From: CADEDV01 sp048498035
GTDB taxonomy: Bacteria > Bacteroidota > Bacteroidia > Chitinophagales > Chitinophagaceae
NCBI GenBank assembly: GCA_048498035.1
Contig: JBEHYT010000006.1
Coordinates: 62,001-126,000 of the forward strand
Direction: 5' to 3'
Length of the DNA stretch: 64,000 bases
The notes below the pieces were generated by a model, which saw only the letters and a list, made by a program, of their open reading frames with translations, was not told the DNA's origin and did not search any database. The translations under genes and the position numbers were made by a program. The first letter of the stretch is position 1. Every line of letters begins with the position of its first letter. Below, one piece after another: positions 17,172 through 25,312 of the stretch.

Positions 17172-17330
17172 CTTCGCTTGTTTGGAGCGAAACTACTGAT
17201 TTTTAGTTTACTCCCAACACTTTAGGGGCGACCGTGGATTACTTGTAGATACCGCCTGAAATACCCGCCAGACCTGCGGTTTTTCCCTTGGTTGTTCTTT
17301 AGTATCTTGCCCGTACACAACCTGAAACTG

Positions 17331-18662
17331 ATGTTTGACAAACTATTCGGATGGGGACGAAGAAAGGAGGAGCAACCCGCCATAGGGCCTTCCCTGGACA
17401 TACTTTTTGGCAGGTATTCCGACAATAATAAGCCCGTGGCTAAGGTCAACCGCTGGACAGACGCCGACAACCTGTATAAAGAGAAAAAATACCAGGAAAG
17501 CATTGATGCGTTTTTCGACTACCTGCGGGACGACAAGGCCGGCAACGTGGTGTATGAGCGCAATGGGGAACAGGGCCGGTTTGAACTGTTCCAGGGTTCC
17601 AAAATTGTAAGGGGTCATTTTGACGGTGAAAAGATGCTGGCCGAAGTAACCCTGGCTAAAATGCCCCAACCATCGGTTCCCGTAATGCGGCGCCTCCTGG
17701 AGATGAACTTTTCCCTCTACTACGGCCGTTTTGCGCTGGATAATGAACGCCTTTGTATGCGCTTTGATACTCCCATCAACAGCGCCAGCCCCAGCAAATT
17801 GTATTATGGCTTGAAAGAACTGGCAACCAAGGCCGACAAACAGGACGACCTGCTGGTGCAGGATTTTTCCGTGTTACAAACCATCGACAGCGACCATATA
17901 ACTTCCCTGGATGAGCAGGAAAAAGCGGTTAAATACGAATACTACCTGAAGTGGATGGCCCAAACACTTGATTTTATCAACACACTGGACGCTGATAAAT
18001 TCTCCGGCGGCATCGCCTATATGCTGCTGGCTCTCGCCTACCGGATAGATTTCCTTATTTCCCCGGAGGGAAGACTGCTAAATGACCTGGAAAAAATTGC
18101 AGGTATTTATTTTAAAAAAGATGAGCGCCCGATAGTGGAAAAAAACCGGGACATGATTGAAGAGTTTAAAAAATTACAGGCCCGTTCCCGGGAAGAAGTA
18201 TATTCCTATCTCTTCCGGTCCAGGTACACATTCGCCATTGTAGCGCCCCAGGAATACAAGAAAGTGGCAGAAGCCATTCACGCCGCCAATCAGAACATGG
18301 TTTGGTACCGCGACAATAATTACCCGGCTATCGCCAACCAGGTAATTGAATATGGCCTCACCTATTGTCAATACTCGTACAGCCTGCCCAGGGTGATCAC
18401 AGAACTGCTGCAGCTTTATATGATGGTCAATTACGGCGATTATTTCGCTGCGCTGGGCTTTCGCGAAGCGTTTTATAACGCCACCGGCAACCAGTTCAAT
18501 TCCGCCGCCATCCTGGATCGCATCCTGGAAATTCAGGGTCGCTGGCGCGAAAAATACCCGGGCCTCGATTTTAAAACCCAGAACCTCCGTTTTGATACGT
18601 TGACCAACTTCAACTCATCATTTACCAATGAACTGGAATTTTTAAACCTGGATCCGAAATAA
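17331..18662 (+). CDS. Unrecognised 443-residue cytoplasmic protein with a YbjN/CesT-like segment
   Basis: The start is the ATG of MFDKLFGWGRRKEE; the open frame upstream (to 17292) looks non-coding. There is no signal peptide or membrane segment. Residues about 55-160 (KYQESIDAFFDYL, FELFQGSKIVRGHFDG, VPVMRRLLEMNFSLYYGRFAL) look like the YbjN/type III-chaperone-like fold: a helix, strands, then 'LLEMNF-LYYGRFALD-ERLCMRFD'. The remaining 280 residues are mostly helical and unfamiliar. The stop lies 6 bases before the next gene's ATG, so the two are surely cotranscribed. That partner, a trypsin-like protease, ends in what seems to be the same fold, suggesting the two proteins interact. The fold call is by eye only. 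Confidence 0.5.
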   Translation: MFDKLFGWGRRKEEQPAIGPSLDILFGRYSDNNKPVAKVNRWTDADNLYKEKKYQESIDAFFDYLRDDKAGNVVYERNGEQGRFELFQGSKIVRGHFDGEKMLAEVTLAKMPQPSVPVMRRLLEMNFSLYYGRFALDNERLCMRFDTPINSASPSKLYYGLKELATKADKQDDLLVQDFSVLQTIDSDHITSLDEQEKAVKYEYYLKWMAQTLDFINTLDADKFSGGIAYMLLALAYRIDFLISPEGRLLNDLEKIAGIYFKKDERPIVEKNRDMIEEFKKLQARSREEVYSYLFRSRYTFAIVAPQEYKKVAEAIHAANQNMVWYRDNNYPAIANQVIEYGLTYCQYSYSLPRVITELLQLYMMVNYGDYFAALGFREAFYNATGNQFNSAAILDRILEIQGRWREKYPGLDFKTQNLRFDTLTNFNSSFTNELEFLNLDPK

Positions 18663-18668
18663 TTGTAC

Positions 18669-19769
18669 ATGGACATTCAGCAAATAATAGAACAATACCA
18701 GAAAGGCATTATCCAGATCGCTACAGGTACGGGTACCGGCACCGGATTTTTTGTGCGGGAATTTGGTTTGATCGTCACCAACAACCATGTGGTAGGAGAA
18801 AATGCACAGGTAACGATTGCCGGAAAAGCATTTGATAAAATGCTATCCAGGGTTTGGTATACAGATCGTAAGCACGACCTTGCCTTCCTGGAAGCGCCCG
18901 CCGCCATTGAGCTGCCGGCACTTGAAATGGGTCGCTACGAGGAAATGAAAGATGGAGATCCTGTGCTGGCAATCGGTCACCCCTACGGCCTGAATTATAC
19001 CGCAACCCAGGGCGTTATTTCTAAGGTAGACCGCATCATGGACGGCCTGAAATTTATCCAGATCGATGCGGCCATTAACCCCGGAAACAGCGGTGGACCA
19101 TTGGTCAACAACCGCGGACAGGTAATAGGCGTAAACTCCATGATCATCCGCGGCGGTGATAACCTGGGCTTTGCACTTCCCGTAATGTATCTCCGCGAAG
19201 CGCTACAGCTATATGCTCCCAATAAAGGACAGGCATCTACCCGTTGCTATAGTTGCGATTTCCTGGTAACACAGGCTAATATTGACTCGGGCAAGTACTG
19301 CCCCAGCTGCGGCACGGAAGTAAAACTTCCCGAGATCCCGGAAAAGGAGGTAGAGCCCGTAGGCGCCGCGCGCACTATTGAAGAAATATTGAAAGAGCTG
19401 GGCAAAGATGTACGCCTGGCGCGCGAAGGAGTAAACAGCTGGACGGTAAAAGAGGGATCTGCCAAGATCAAGATCGCCTACAATGCCGAAAATTATTTTA
19501 TCGCCGGCGACGCCTACCTGTGCCAGATGCCAACGGATGTTTCGCGGATTAAACCATTGTATCAATACCTGCTGCAGGAAAACTACACGATGAACGGCCT
19601 TGTGCTCAGTTGTATGAAGCAAAACATTGTGCTAAGCTGCATCATGTATGATTTGGATATGACGAAGGATTCAGGCGTTGCGGCGTTCCGCAACCTGTTT
19701 CAGCAAGCGGATCATTACGACGATTTTCTGAAGAACGAATACGGTTGTACAGACAGGTTAGAAGAATAG
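18669..19769 (+). CDS. Trypsin-like (HtrA-type) protease without signal peptide, with zinc ribbon and YbjN-like tail
   Basis: The 366-residue protein starts MDIQQIIEQYQKGIIQIATGTGTGTGFF; an alternative TTG lies two codons upstream. The protease domain (residues about 10-180) has an HtrA-like triad: His40 (TNNHVVG), Asp70 (KHDLAFLE) and Ser141 (PGNSGGP), with GHPYGL and LGFALPV. There is no PDZ domain. Instead a four-cysteine zinc ribbon follows (CYSC at 193-196, CPSC at 211-214). A C-terminal domain of about 110 residues contains LYQYLLQENYTMNGL, resembling the YbjN/CesT-like fold of the upstream gene product. With no signal peptide it should act in the cytoplasm, unusual for this class. It likely forms a pair with the upstream protein. 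Confidence 0.8.
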   Translation: MDIQQIIEQYQKGIIQIATGTGTGTGFFVREFGLIVTNNHVVGENAQVTIAGKAFDKMLSRVWYTDRKHDLAFLEAPAAIELPALEMGRYEEMKDGDPVLAIGHPYGLNYTATQGVISKVDRIMDGLKFIQIDAAINPGNSGGPLVNNRGQVIGVNSMIIRGGDNLGFALPVMYLREALQLYAPNKGQASTRCYSCDFLVTQANIDSGKYCPSCGTEVKLPEIPEKEVEPVGAARTIEEILKELGKDVRLAREGVNSWTVKEGSAKIKIAYNAENYFIAGDAYLCQMPTDVSRIKPLYQYLLQENYTMNGLVLSCMKQNIVLSCIMYDLDMTKDSGVAAFRNLFQQADHYDDFLKNEYGCTDRLEE

Positions 19770-19806
19770 CCTGAAAAAACGGCCACCGCAAAATGCTTTG
19801 CCATTC

Positions 19807-22740
19807 ATGCCAGGACAAAGAGCAACTAAAACTGCATTGCATAATAATGACCGGCCCAGGCTACTGCTGCTGGCTACGATAAGCCTGTTTTTGGGACTGT
19901 CTGTTGCTGCGCAACAAAACATCCAGACCATTGATTATACTACGCGGGAAGGACTTTCTTCCAATTCCGTTTACCGGACAGTTGTTGATAAAAAAGGGTT
20001 TCTCTGGATTGCTACCGGTAACGGCGTGAGCCGGTTTGACGGCAGGAAATTTGAAACATATACAACTGCAAGAGGACTCACCGATAATGAAATTATTGAC
20101 CTGTTTATCGACAGCAGCGGCATTATCTGGGCGATACCATTTCGCCGGACACCATGTTATTATAATGTACGGAAAGACAGGTTTGAAAATGAAAATACAG
20201 ACGAAGCACTCAACACGATTGAACTGGCCAATACCCATCGCGCGCAAGCGCTGCAATACGGCGGAATGGCGTTCGCCAATAATGAGCGGGAATTATATAT
20301 TTATAAAAATGGAAAAACTACAGCCTATAGCCATTTCCTGGCACAACGATCCGCGCTGATACAACGTATCTATGAATACCAGCCAGGCAAAATGCTGCTG
20401 TTTTCTGAAGATTCGATCCGGTATTTTGATGAAGGAAAAATAGTACGTGCCATTCCACTGCGGCTAACGCTGATAGGCACGGAATGCATGGGATCAAAAA
20501 TGTACCTGGCCCAATCCCGGAAAATTACCGCACTTACCATCGGGAAAAACGGCGAGATCGAAAGCCGGTTAGAAAAAGAATTTCCATTCGACATCCGAAT
20601 TTTTTGCTGTACCGGTAAAAGCCTCGCTATCACGTCAGCAAGCGGCAACACGTATCTGCTAGACCGCAACACGCTGGTGGTGCGCGACAATGTGTTGAAT
20701 GAAGCACAGGTGCGTAATGTAATGGAAGATAAGGATGGCAATACCTGGCTGGCCACAATGGAAAGCGGACTGGTGAAAGTGCAACAAAAACGGATTTCCT
20801 CCTACACCGCTGTAAAGGAGATGGAACAAAACTTCAATGCGCTTATCAAAACGCCTTCGTTTATTGTAGCCGGTACTAATAACGGTGAAGTATATGTATA
20901 TGACGGGCTCTATGCCGTAAAGCGAATTCCTCTAACCGACGGTAGAAATATCGACGCCTGGGTGCGACGAATTGTACAAACAAAAGAAGGCATTTTTGTG
21001 TCTACCCAGGTAGGTTCTTTTTTGTTCGACAGCAACATGAAAAACCTGCAGTCATCATTTACCGGTGCATTTAACCGCGCCTCTAAAACTGCTGCGCTGC
21101 TGAATGATTCCACGTTGGGAACGGGTACTCACTCCCAGGCCTGGAAATATAATCTTTCGACGGGCCGCTGGACAGATAGCATTATAAAACGGGTAACCGC
21201 AATGGCCGCGGATGTCCGGGGCCGTGTGTACGTAGGATCAAACGACGGCTTGTTTCGCTGGGATGCAGACAGCCTGATTGCATTTGGAAAAAAATATACG
21301 GCCTGTAATTTTCGGGTGAATACGATTGCCTGCTCGCCAGACAGTATTGTTTGGGTGGGATTGGGGACAGATTCCTTGCTTGCCTTAAAAGACGATCGAT
21401 TGCTGGCTTCATTTGCGCTGGGCGGAATTATCCCGGGGAATATCTGTCAATCGCTCTATTGCAACAAAGCCGGTGAACTGTGGCTGGGCACCAACCTGGG
21501 GCTCAACAGGATCCGTTACCGAATGGTAAATGAGAAATTGACCATCACCAATACTTATTTCGGCGTAGCCGATGGATTACCTGGGGACCAGGTAAATGAT
21601 ATCACTATCCGGAATGATACGGTATATGTGGCCACCAGTGGCGGTATTAGTTATCTCCCGGCATCACTACTGTTACCGGTGGCTGATATTGCCACGTATG
21701 TAACAAGGGTTACTATTAATGGAGAAGATGAAGAAATGCGTGAGAGCTATTCACTGCCTTATTACAAGAATGATATTTCCATTGATTTTTCCGGTGTTGA
21801 TCTCACCGGCTTTATCCCTCTTTTTGAATACACCGTAAATGACGGAGAGTGGAGAAGAGCTACCAGTATCCGGTTGCGCCTGGCGCCGGGAAATTATAAA
21901 ATCCGCATCAGGGCTATCAAGCGGGATGGTTCTCCATCTCCACAGGAGGCGTCGGTTCAATTTATTGTGCGCGCCGCCTTCTGGCGAACAACCTGGTTCC
22001 GCGTGTTGGTGAGCATGCTGGTATTTGGCGCCATTATTTACTTCCTGCAACGCCGCAGTCAAACCCGCCGCCGGCAGGCCGTGGCAAAAGCGATTACCGA
22101 GAAAAAACTGGCTGAACTGGAAATGCAGGCGCTGATGTCACAGATCAATCCGCACTTTGTATTCAACTCACTTAATTCGATCAAAGGATTTATCTACGAT
22201 AAAGAATTAAAAGAAGCAGATCGCTACCTGGATAAGTTTTCAGACTTGTTGCGAAGCACGCTGGACAATGCGCAGGCTTCCGTAATTACCTTGAAGGATG
22301 AAGTGCGCTACCTGGACACCTACCTGCAGTTGGAGATGCTTCGCTTCCGTGATAAATTCATTTACCAGCTGCGGGTAGATGCCAGCCTGGACCCTGAAAC
22401 TGTGTATGTTCCGGCAATGCTTTTGCAACCATACGTTGAAAATGCAATTCGACATGGAGTGCGGCATTTAGATAACCGCCAGGGAATTATTACTATTGCA
22501 GCAGCGAAAAGCGCGGATTATCTTGTCTGTACTATTGCAGACAATGGCATTGGTCGTGAGCGTGCGCTGCAACTACGTAGCCAAAAACATATTGAATACC
22601 AAAGCCGCGGCATGCAACTGTCTAAAAGAAGAGCCGAACTTTACGGCATTGAACAGGAAATTATCGACCTGAAGAACGAACAGGGAGAAGCCATAGGAAC
22701 TGAAATTGTATTGCGAATACCATTAAGCCTGAAACCCTAG
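19807..22740 (+). CDS. LytS-type sensor histidine kinase with periplasmic propeller
   Basis: A 977-residue hybrid-architecture sensor. An N-terminal signal or membrane segment (about residues 18-38) is followed by a long run of two-component-regulator propeller repeats (SSNSVYRTVVDKKGFLWIATGNGVSRFDG; DKDGNTWLATMESGLVKV; NKAGELWLGTNLGLNRI). A Y_Y_Y-like domain follows, then one membrane helix (about 728-748) and a His_kinase/HATPase module. The phospho-acceptor is His783 in NPHFVFNSL; the N-box is PYVENAIRHG. The start is the ATG of MPGQRATK; the longer frame begins with a TTG at 19798. The LytTR regulator follows 6 bases downstream. The next operon encodes surface proteins, its most likely target. 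Confidence 0.9.
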   Translation: MPGQRATKTALHNNDRPRLLLLATISLFLGLSVAAQQNIQTIDYTTREGLSSNSVYRTVVDKKGFLWIATGNGVSRFDGRKFETYTTARGLTDNEIIDLFIDSSGIIWAIPFRRTPCYYNVRKDRFENENTDEALNTIELANTHRAQALQYGGMAFANNERELYIYKNGKTTAYSHFLAQRSALIQRIYEYQPGKMLLFSEDSIRYFDEGKIVRAIPLRLTLIGTECMGSKMYLAQSRKITALTIGKNGEIESRLEKEFPFDIRIFCCTGKSLAITSASGNTYLLDRNTLVVRDNVLNEAQVRNVMEDKDGNTWLATMESGLVKVQQKRISSYTAVKEMEQNFNALIKTPSFIVAGTNNGEVYVYDGLYAVKRIPLTDGRNIDAWVRRIVQTKEGIFVSTQVGSFLFDSNMKNLQSSFTGAFNRASKTAALLNDSTLGTGTHSQAWKYNLSTGRWTDSIIKRVTAMAADVRGRVYVGSNDGLFRWDADSLIAFGKKYTACNFRVNTIACSPDSIVWVGLGTDSLLALKDDRLLASFALGGIIPGNICQSLYCNKAGELWLGTNLGLNRIRYRMVNEKLTITNTYFGVADGLPGDQVNDITIRNDTVYVATSGGISYLPASLLLPVADIATYVTRVTINGEDEEMRESYSLPYYKNDISIDFSGVDLTGFIPLFEYTVNDGEWRRATSIRLRLAPGNYKIRIRAIKRDGSPSPQEASVQFIVRAAFWRTTWFRVLVSMLVFGAIIYFLQRRSQTRRRQAVAKAITEKKLAELEMQALMSQINPHFVFNSLNSIKGFIYDKELKEADRYLDKFSDLLRSTLDNAQASVITLKDEVRYLDTYLQLEMLRFRDKFIYQLRVDASLDPETVYVPAMLLQPYVENAIRHGVRHLDNRQGIITIAAAKSADYLVCTIADNGIGRERALQLRSQKHIEYQSRGMQLSKRRAELYGIEQEIIDLKNEQGEAIGTEIVLRIPLSLKP

Positions 22741-22746
22741 AAGAAT

Positions 22747-23514
22747 ATGTCTTCATTGAACTGCGTTATACTGGATGATGAGGCGGGAAATGTGCAGCTA
22801 TTGAAAAATATGCTGCAACTCCATTGTCCGCAGCTGCATGTACTGGCTGCCGAAACCGATGCCCGCAAGGGCGTTTCGCTGGTAAAAGATCTACAGCCAC
22901 AACTGCTGTTCCTGGATATTGAAATGCCCCATCTCAATGGATTTGAAACGCTGAAAAGCCTGGAGCCCGTTGGTTTTGAGGTAATTTTTGTAACCGCTTA
23001 CAGCCATTACGCGGTGGAAGCGTTTGATGTGCAGGCTACCGGCTTTTTAACCAAACCGGTGAGCGCAGAAAAACTGGTTGCCGTGGTACAGGCCGCCACG
23101 CAGCGGATTGAACAAAAATCAATTAATAAAAACCTGTTTTCGCTTCTCGAGCAAAATGCCAAACCGGCAACGCCGAATAAGATTCCATTATCTACCAGCA
23201 ATGGGCTGGTATTTGTGAAAGTGTCAGATATTATGTATTGCGAAAGCAGCGGCAATTACACGCATTTCTTTTTGATAAACGAAGGTAAGATCGTGGTGTC
23301 GCGCCAACTTGGCGAATATGAAAAACTATTGCCGGAAACCGATTTTATGCGCGTACATGATAAATACATTATCAATCTTTCATTTATCCAGGAATATATA
23401 AAAGGCAGCGGTGGTGAAGTAATTCTTGAAAACGGCAAGGAAATACCTGTTGCAGCCCGCCGGAAAGAAGATTTCCTGGCGCTTTTTGAACGATGGATAC
23501 GCCGCAAGGGTTAA
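22747..23514 (+). CDS. LytTR-family response regulator
   Basis: A 255-residue transcription factor. The receiver domain carries acidic residues DDE near the N-terminus, the phospho-acceptor Asp57 (FLDIEMP), Thr in VTAYS and Lys in TKPVS. A LytTR DNA-binding domain (about residues 150-250) follows, with YCESSGNYTHF, the MRVHDKYIINL motif and closing IPVAARRKEDF. It works with the upstream histidine kinase. LytTR proteins usually bind pairs of direct repeats upstream of their targets; the 177-base gap that follows holds a strong dyad at 23530-23557. Confidence 0.95.
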   Translation: MSSLNCVILDDEAGNVQLLKNMLQLHCPQLHVLAAETDARKGVSLVKDLQPQLLFLDIEMPHLNGFETLKSLEPVGFEVIFVTAYSHYAVEAFDVQATGFLTKPVSAEKLVAVVQAATQRIEQKSINKNLFSLLEQNAKPATPNKIPLSTSNGLVFVKVSDIMYCESSGNYTHFFLINEGKIVVSRQLGEYEKLLPETDFMRVHDKYIINLSFIQEYIKGSGGEVILENGKEIPVAARRKEDFLALFERWIRRKG

Positions 23515-23529
23515 TTACAATTATCAATG

Positions 23530-23557
23530 CGTTATGCACTTTTCTAACCGCATAACG
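23530..23557. promoter_or_regulatory. Inverted repeat upstream of the surface-protein operon
   Basis: CGTTATGC (23530-23537) and GCATAACG (23550-23557) form perfect 8-base arms 12 bases apart, about 135 bases upstream of the operon start. There is no T-run after it, so an operator is more likely than a terminator. Confidence 0.4.
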
Positions 23558-23691
23558 AATTCATTATCAATTACAGCTTCTTTACCCCCACCGGTTACGC
23601 TTATACAACCGGAACCAACGCCTGTACAATCCGGTTAAATTAGCCGGATTCTTTTACAAGTTTTACGCTGGCCATATCAAACCAACCCGAT

Positions 23692-25290
23692 ATGAAGAAA
23701 CTAAAACTTGTACTGCTTTCACTTGGCATCTCCCTGCTGGCAGGCGCACAGCTAAACCAGGTGAATATCGTCAACTTCACAGTGCGCAACACACTGCCCG
23801 CGTCCATCGACAACTGGTTGACCACTCCCGGCGCCGTGTTGCTTACCGCTCAAAAAGTACCTAACTCGCGATTGCTGGAGCCGCGCCTGGTGGTTCAAAT
23901 CAGGTCTGGTGGAACGGTGATCTGTGGAAATACACCCGCCACAGCCAGGGCTATTGACCCATTTGATGTACGTACGTTTAATACTGCCGACATCACCGGT
24001 GCGCTTACCAATTGCAAAGAGTTGAAAGAAGGCACATACACGCTATGTGTACAGTTTTTTAATGTAGATAAACTGGCCATCAGTCGCGAGCTATGTAAAG
24101 ATTTCCGCGTAGAAGCAGCCGCGGTGGATTATGCACCGCCTACGCTGATCACGCCGGAAAATGAACGCGCCTTCTCGTTACAGGAACTGCAGCGGCCGGT
24201 TATTTTCCGTTGGACGACGCTTGTGCCCAAACCCCGCGAAGCAGTTACGTACCGGCTTCGGGTGTGGCAACTGATGCAGGGACAAAATGCAACACAGGCC
24301 ATGCGTGCCAACCAGCCATTGGCAACGAAAGATGTGGAAAATAGCACACAAACCACTATCACCAACCTGCTGACAGGGCCCTGTAAGCCTCCATACCTGT
24401 GTGAGTTTATCTGGAATGTGCAGGCAATTGGAAAAAATGGTAAACCAATGGGGCGCAATAATGGCAATAGCGAACCCTTTACATTTAAACTGCAAAACAA
24501 TATTGATATTGAAATAGACAGTCTTACCGTAGGTTGTTGTGAAAAGGGCAAGCAAAATATTTTCCTGGATGTCAAGAATAATCTTGGAAGCAGCGTAAAG
24601 ATTACGGCGATCAAATACAAGATAAACGGCACGGGACCGACCCTTACCTTATCGCCGCTTTCCCCTGCGCTTCCCGTAACCATTCCGGGCAACGGCTCAC
24701 AGCCGTTTACTTCCAGCATCAATTGTATTGATAGCGCTGCTACCATTAAGTTCCTGGTGGATGCGGAGGATATTGCAGACCCGGATAATAAAGAAACGGA
24801 GGTGGCCATTGATACATTACACTGCCGTTGCAATGCATGCGATAGTGTAAAAATTGATGTGGTTCAAAAAGACAGCGTTCACCTGGATGCAAGCGGCAGC
24901 CTGGTCCTTCCCACTACTATTACAATAAGTCCCAAGCCCATCAAGGCGATGACGGCAGACCTGGTGTACTTTGAATATGTTCCGGAGAGCGAGGATTGTA
25001 TGCTTTGTAATAAAGACAGCAAAACCTTTGGCAATTTTATTTCTGCCACCGGCGGAAATCAACCACTTGGAATTCCAAATCCACATACTGTTCAATGGAT
25101 AGGAAATAATCCTGCCGGGCAAATGGCAACCGGCGTTCCGCTCAATTTCACCATCAGCATGCCACCTACGGTAAAATGTTGTGCGGCACAGGTTCGCTGG
25201 TGTATCCGGTATACGATAACATTTGCGGATTGTACGGTGTGCAGCAAAGAAATCTGCTACACCTACAATAAAAAATGCGATTGTAAATAA
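23692..25290 (+). CDS. Secreted protein of unknown function with cysteine-rich C-terminal domain
   Basis: A 532-residue exported protein with signal peptide MKKLKLVLLSLGISLLAGAQ. The N-terminal 150 residues resemble a beta-sandwich with CKELKEGTYTLCVQFFN. A central segment (about 152-240; ITPENERAFSL, VIFRWTTLVPKPREAVTYRLRVWQLM, QAMRANQPLATKDV) is plainly paralogous to a segment of the last gene of the operon (32761-33774). The C-terminal part (about 386-532) is cysteine-rich (CMLCNKD, KCCAAQVRWCIRYTITFADCTVCSKEIC) and matches the C-terminus of the giant protein encoded next. I recognise no named family. It is the first gene of a four-gene unit behind a LytS/LytR pair and is probably part of a cell-surface structure. 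Confidence 0.7.
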   Translation: MKKLKLVLLSLGISLLAGAQLNQVNIVNFTVRNTLPASIDNWLTTPGAVLLTAQKVPNSRLLEPRLVVQIRSGGTVICGNTPATARAIDPFDVRTFNTADITGALTNCKELKEGTYTLCVQFFNVDKLAISRELCKDFRVEAAAVDYAPPTLITPENERAFSLQELQRPVIFRWTTLVPKPREAVTYRLRVWQLMQGQNATQAMRANQPLATKDVENSTQTTITNLLTGPCKPPYLCEFIWNVQAIGKNGKPMGRNNGNSEPFTFKLQNNIDIEIDSLTVGCCEKGKQNIFLDVKNNLGSSVKITAIKYKINGTGPTLTLSPLSPALPVTIPGNGSQPFTSSINCIDSAATIKFLVDAEDIADPDNKETEVAIDTLHCRCNACDSVKIDVVQKDSVHLDASGSLVLPTTITISPKPIKAMTADLVYFEYVPESEDCMLCNKDSKTFGNFISATGGNQPLGIPNPHTVQWIGNNPAGQMATGVPLNFTISMPPTVKCCAAQVRWCIRYTITFADCTVCSKEICYTYNKKCDCK

Positions 25291-25312
25291 TCCTGCCTCA
25301 CCTAAACTAACA

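Noticed and set aside
24129..24833. Reverse frame of 234 codons inside the first surface-protein gene
   Set aside because: Opposite a gene with a signal peptide and a paralogue on the forward strand; no protein-like pattern.
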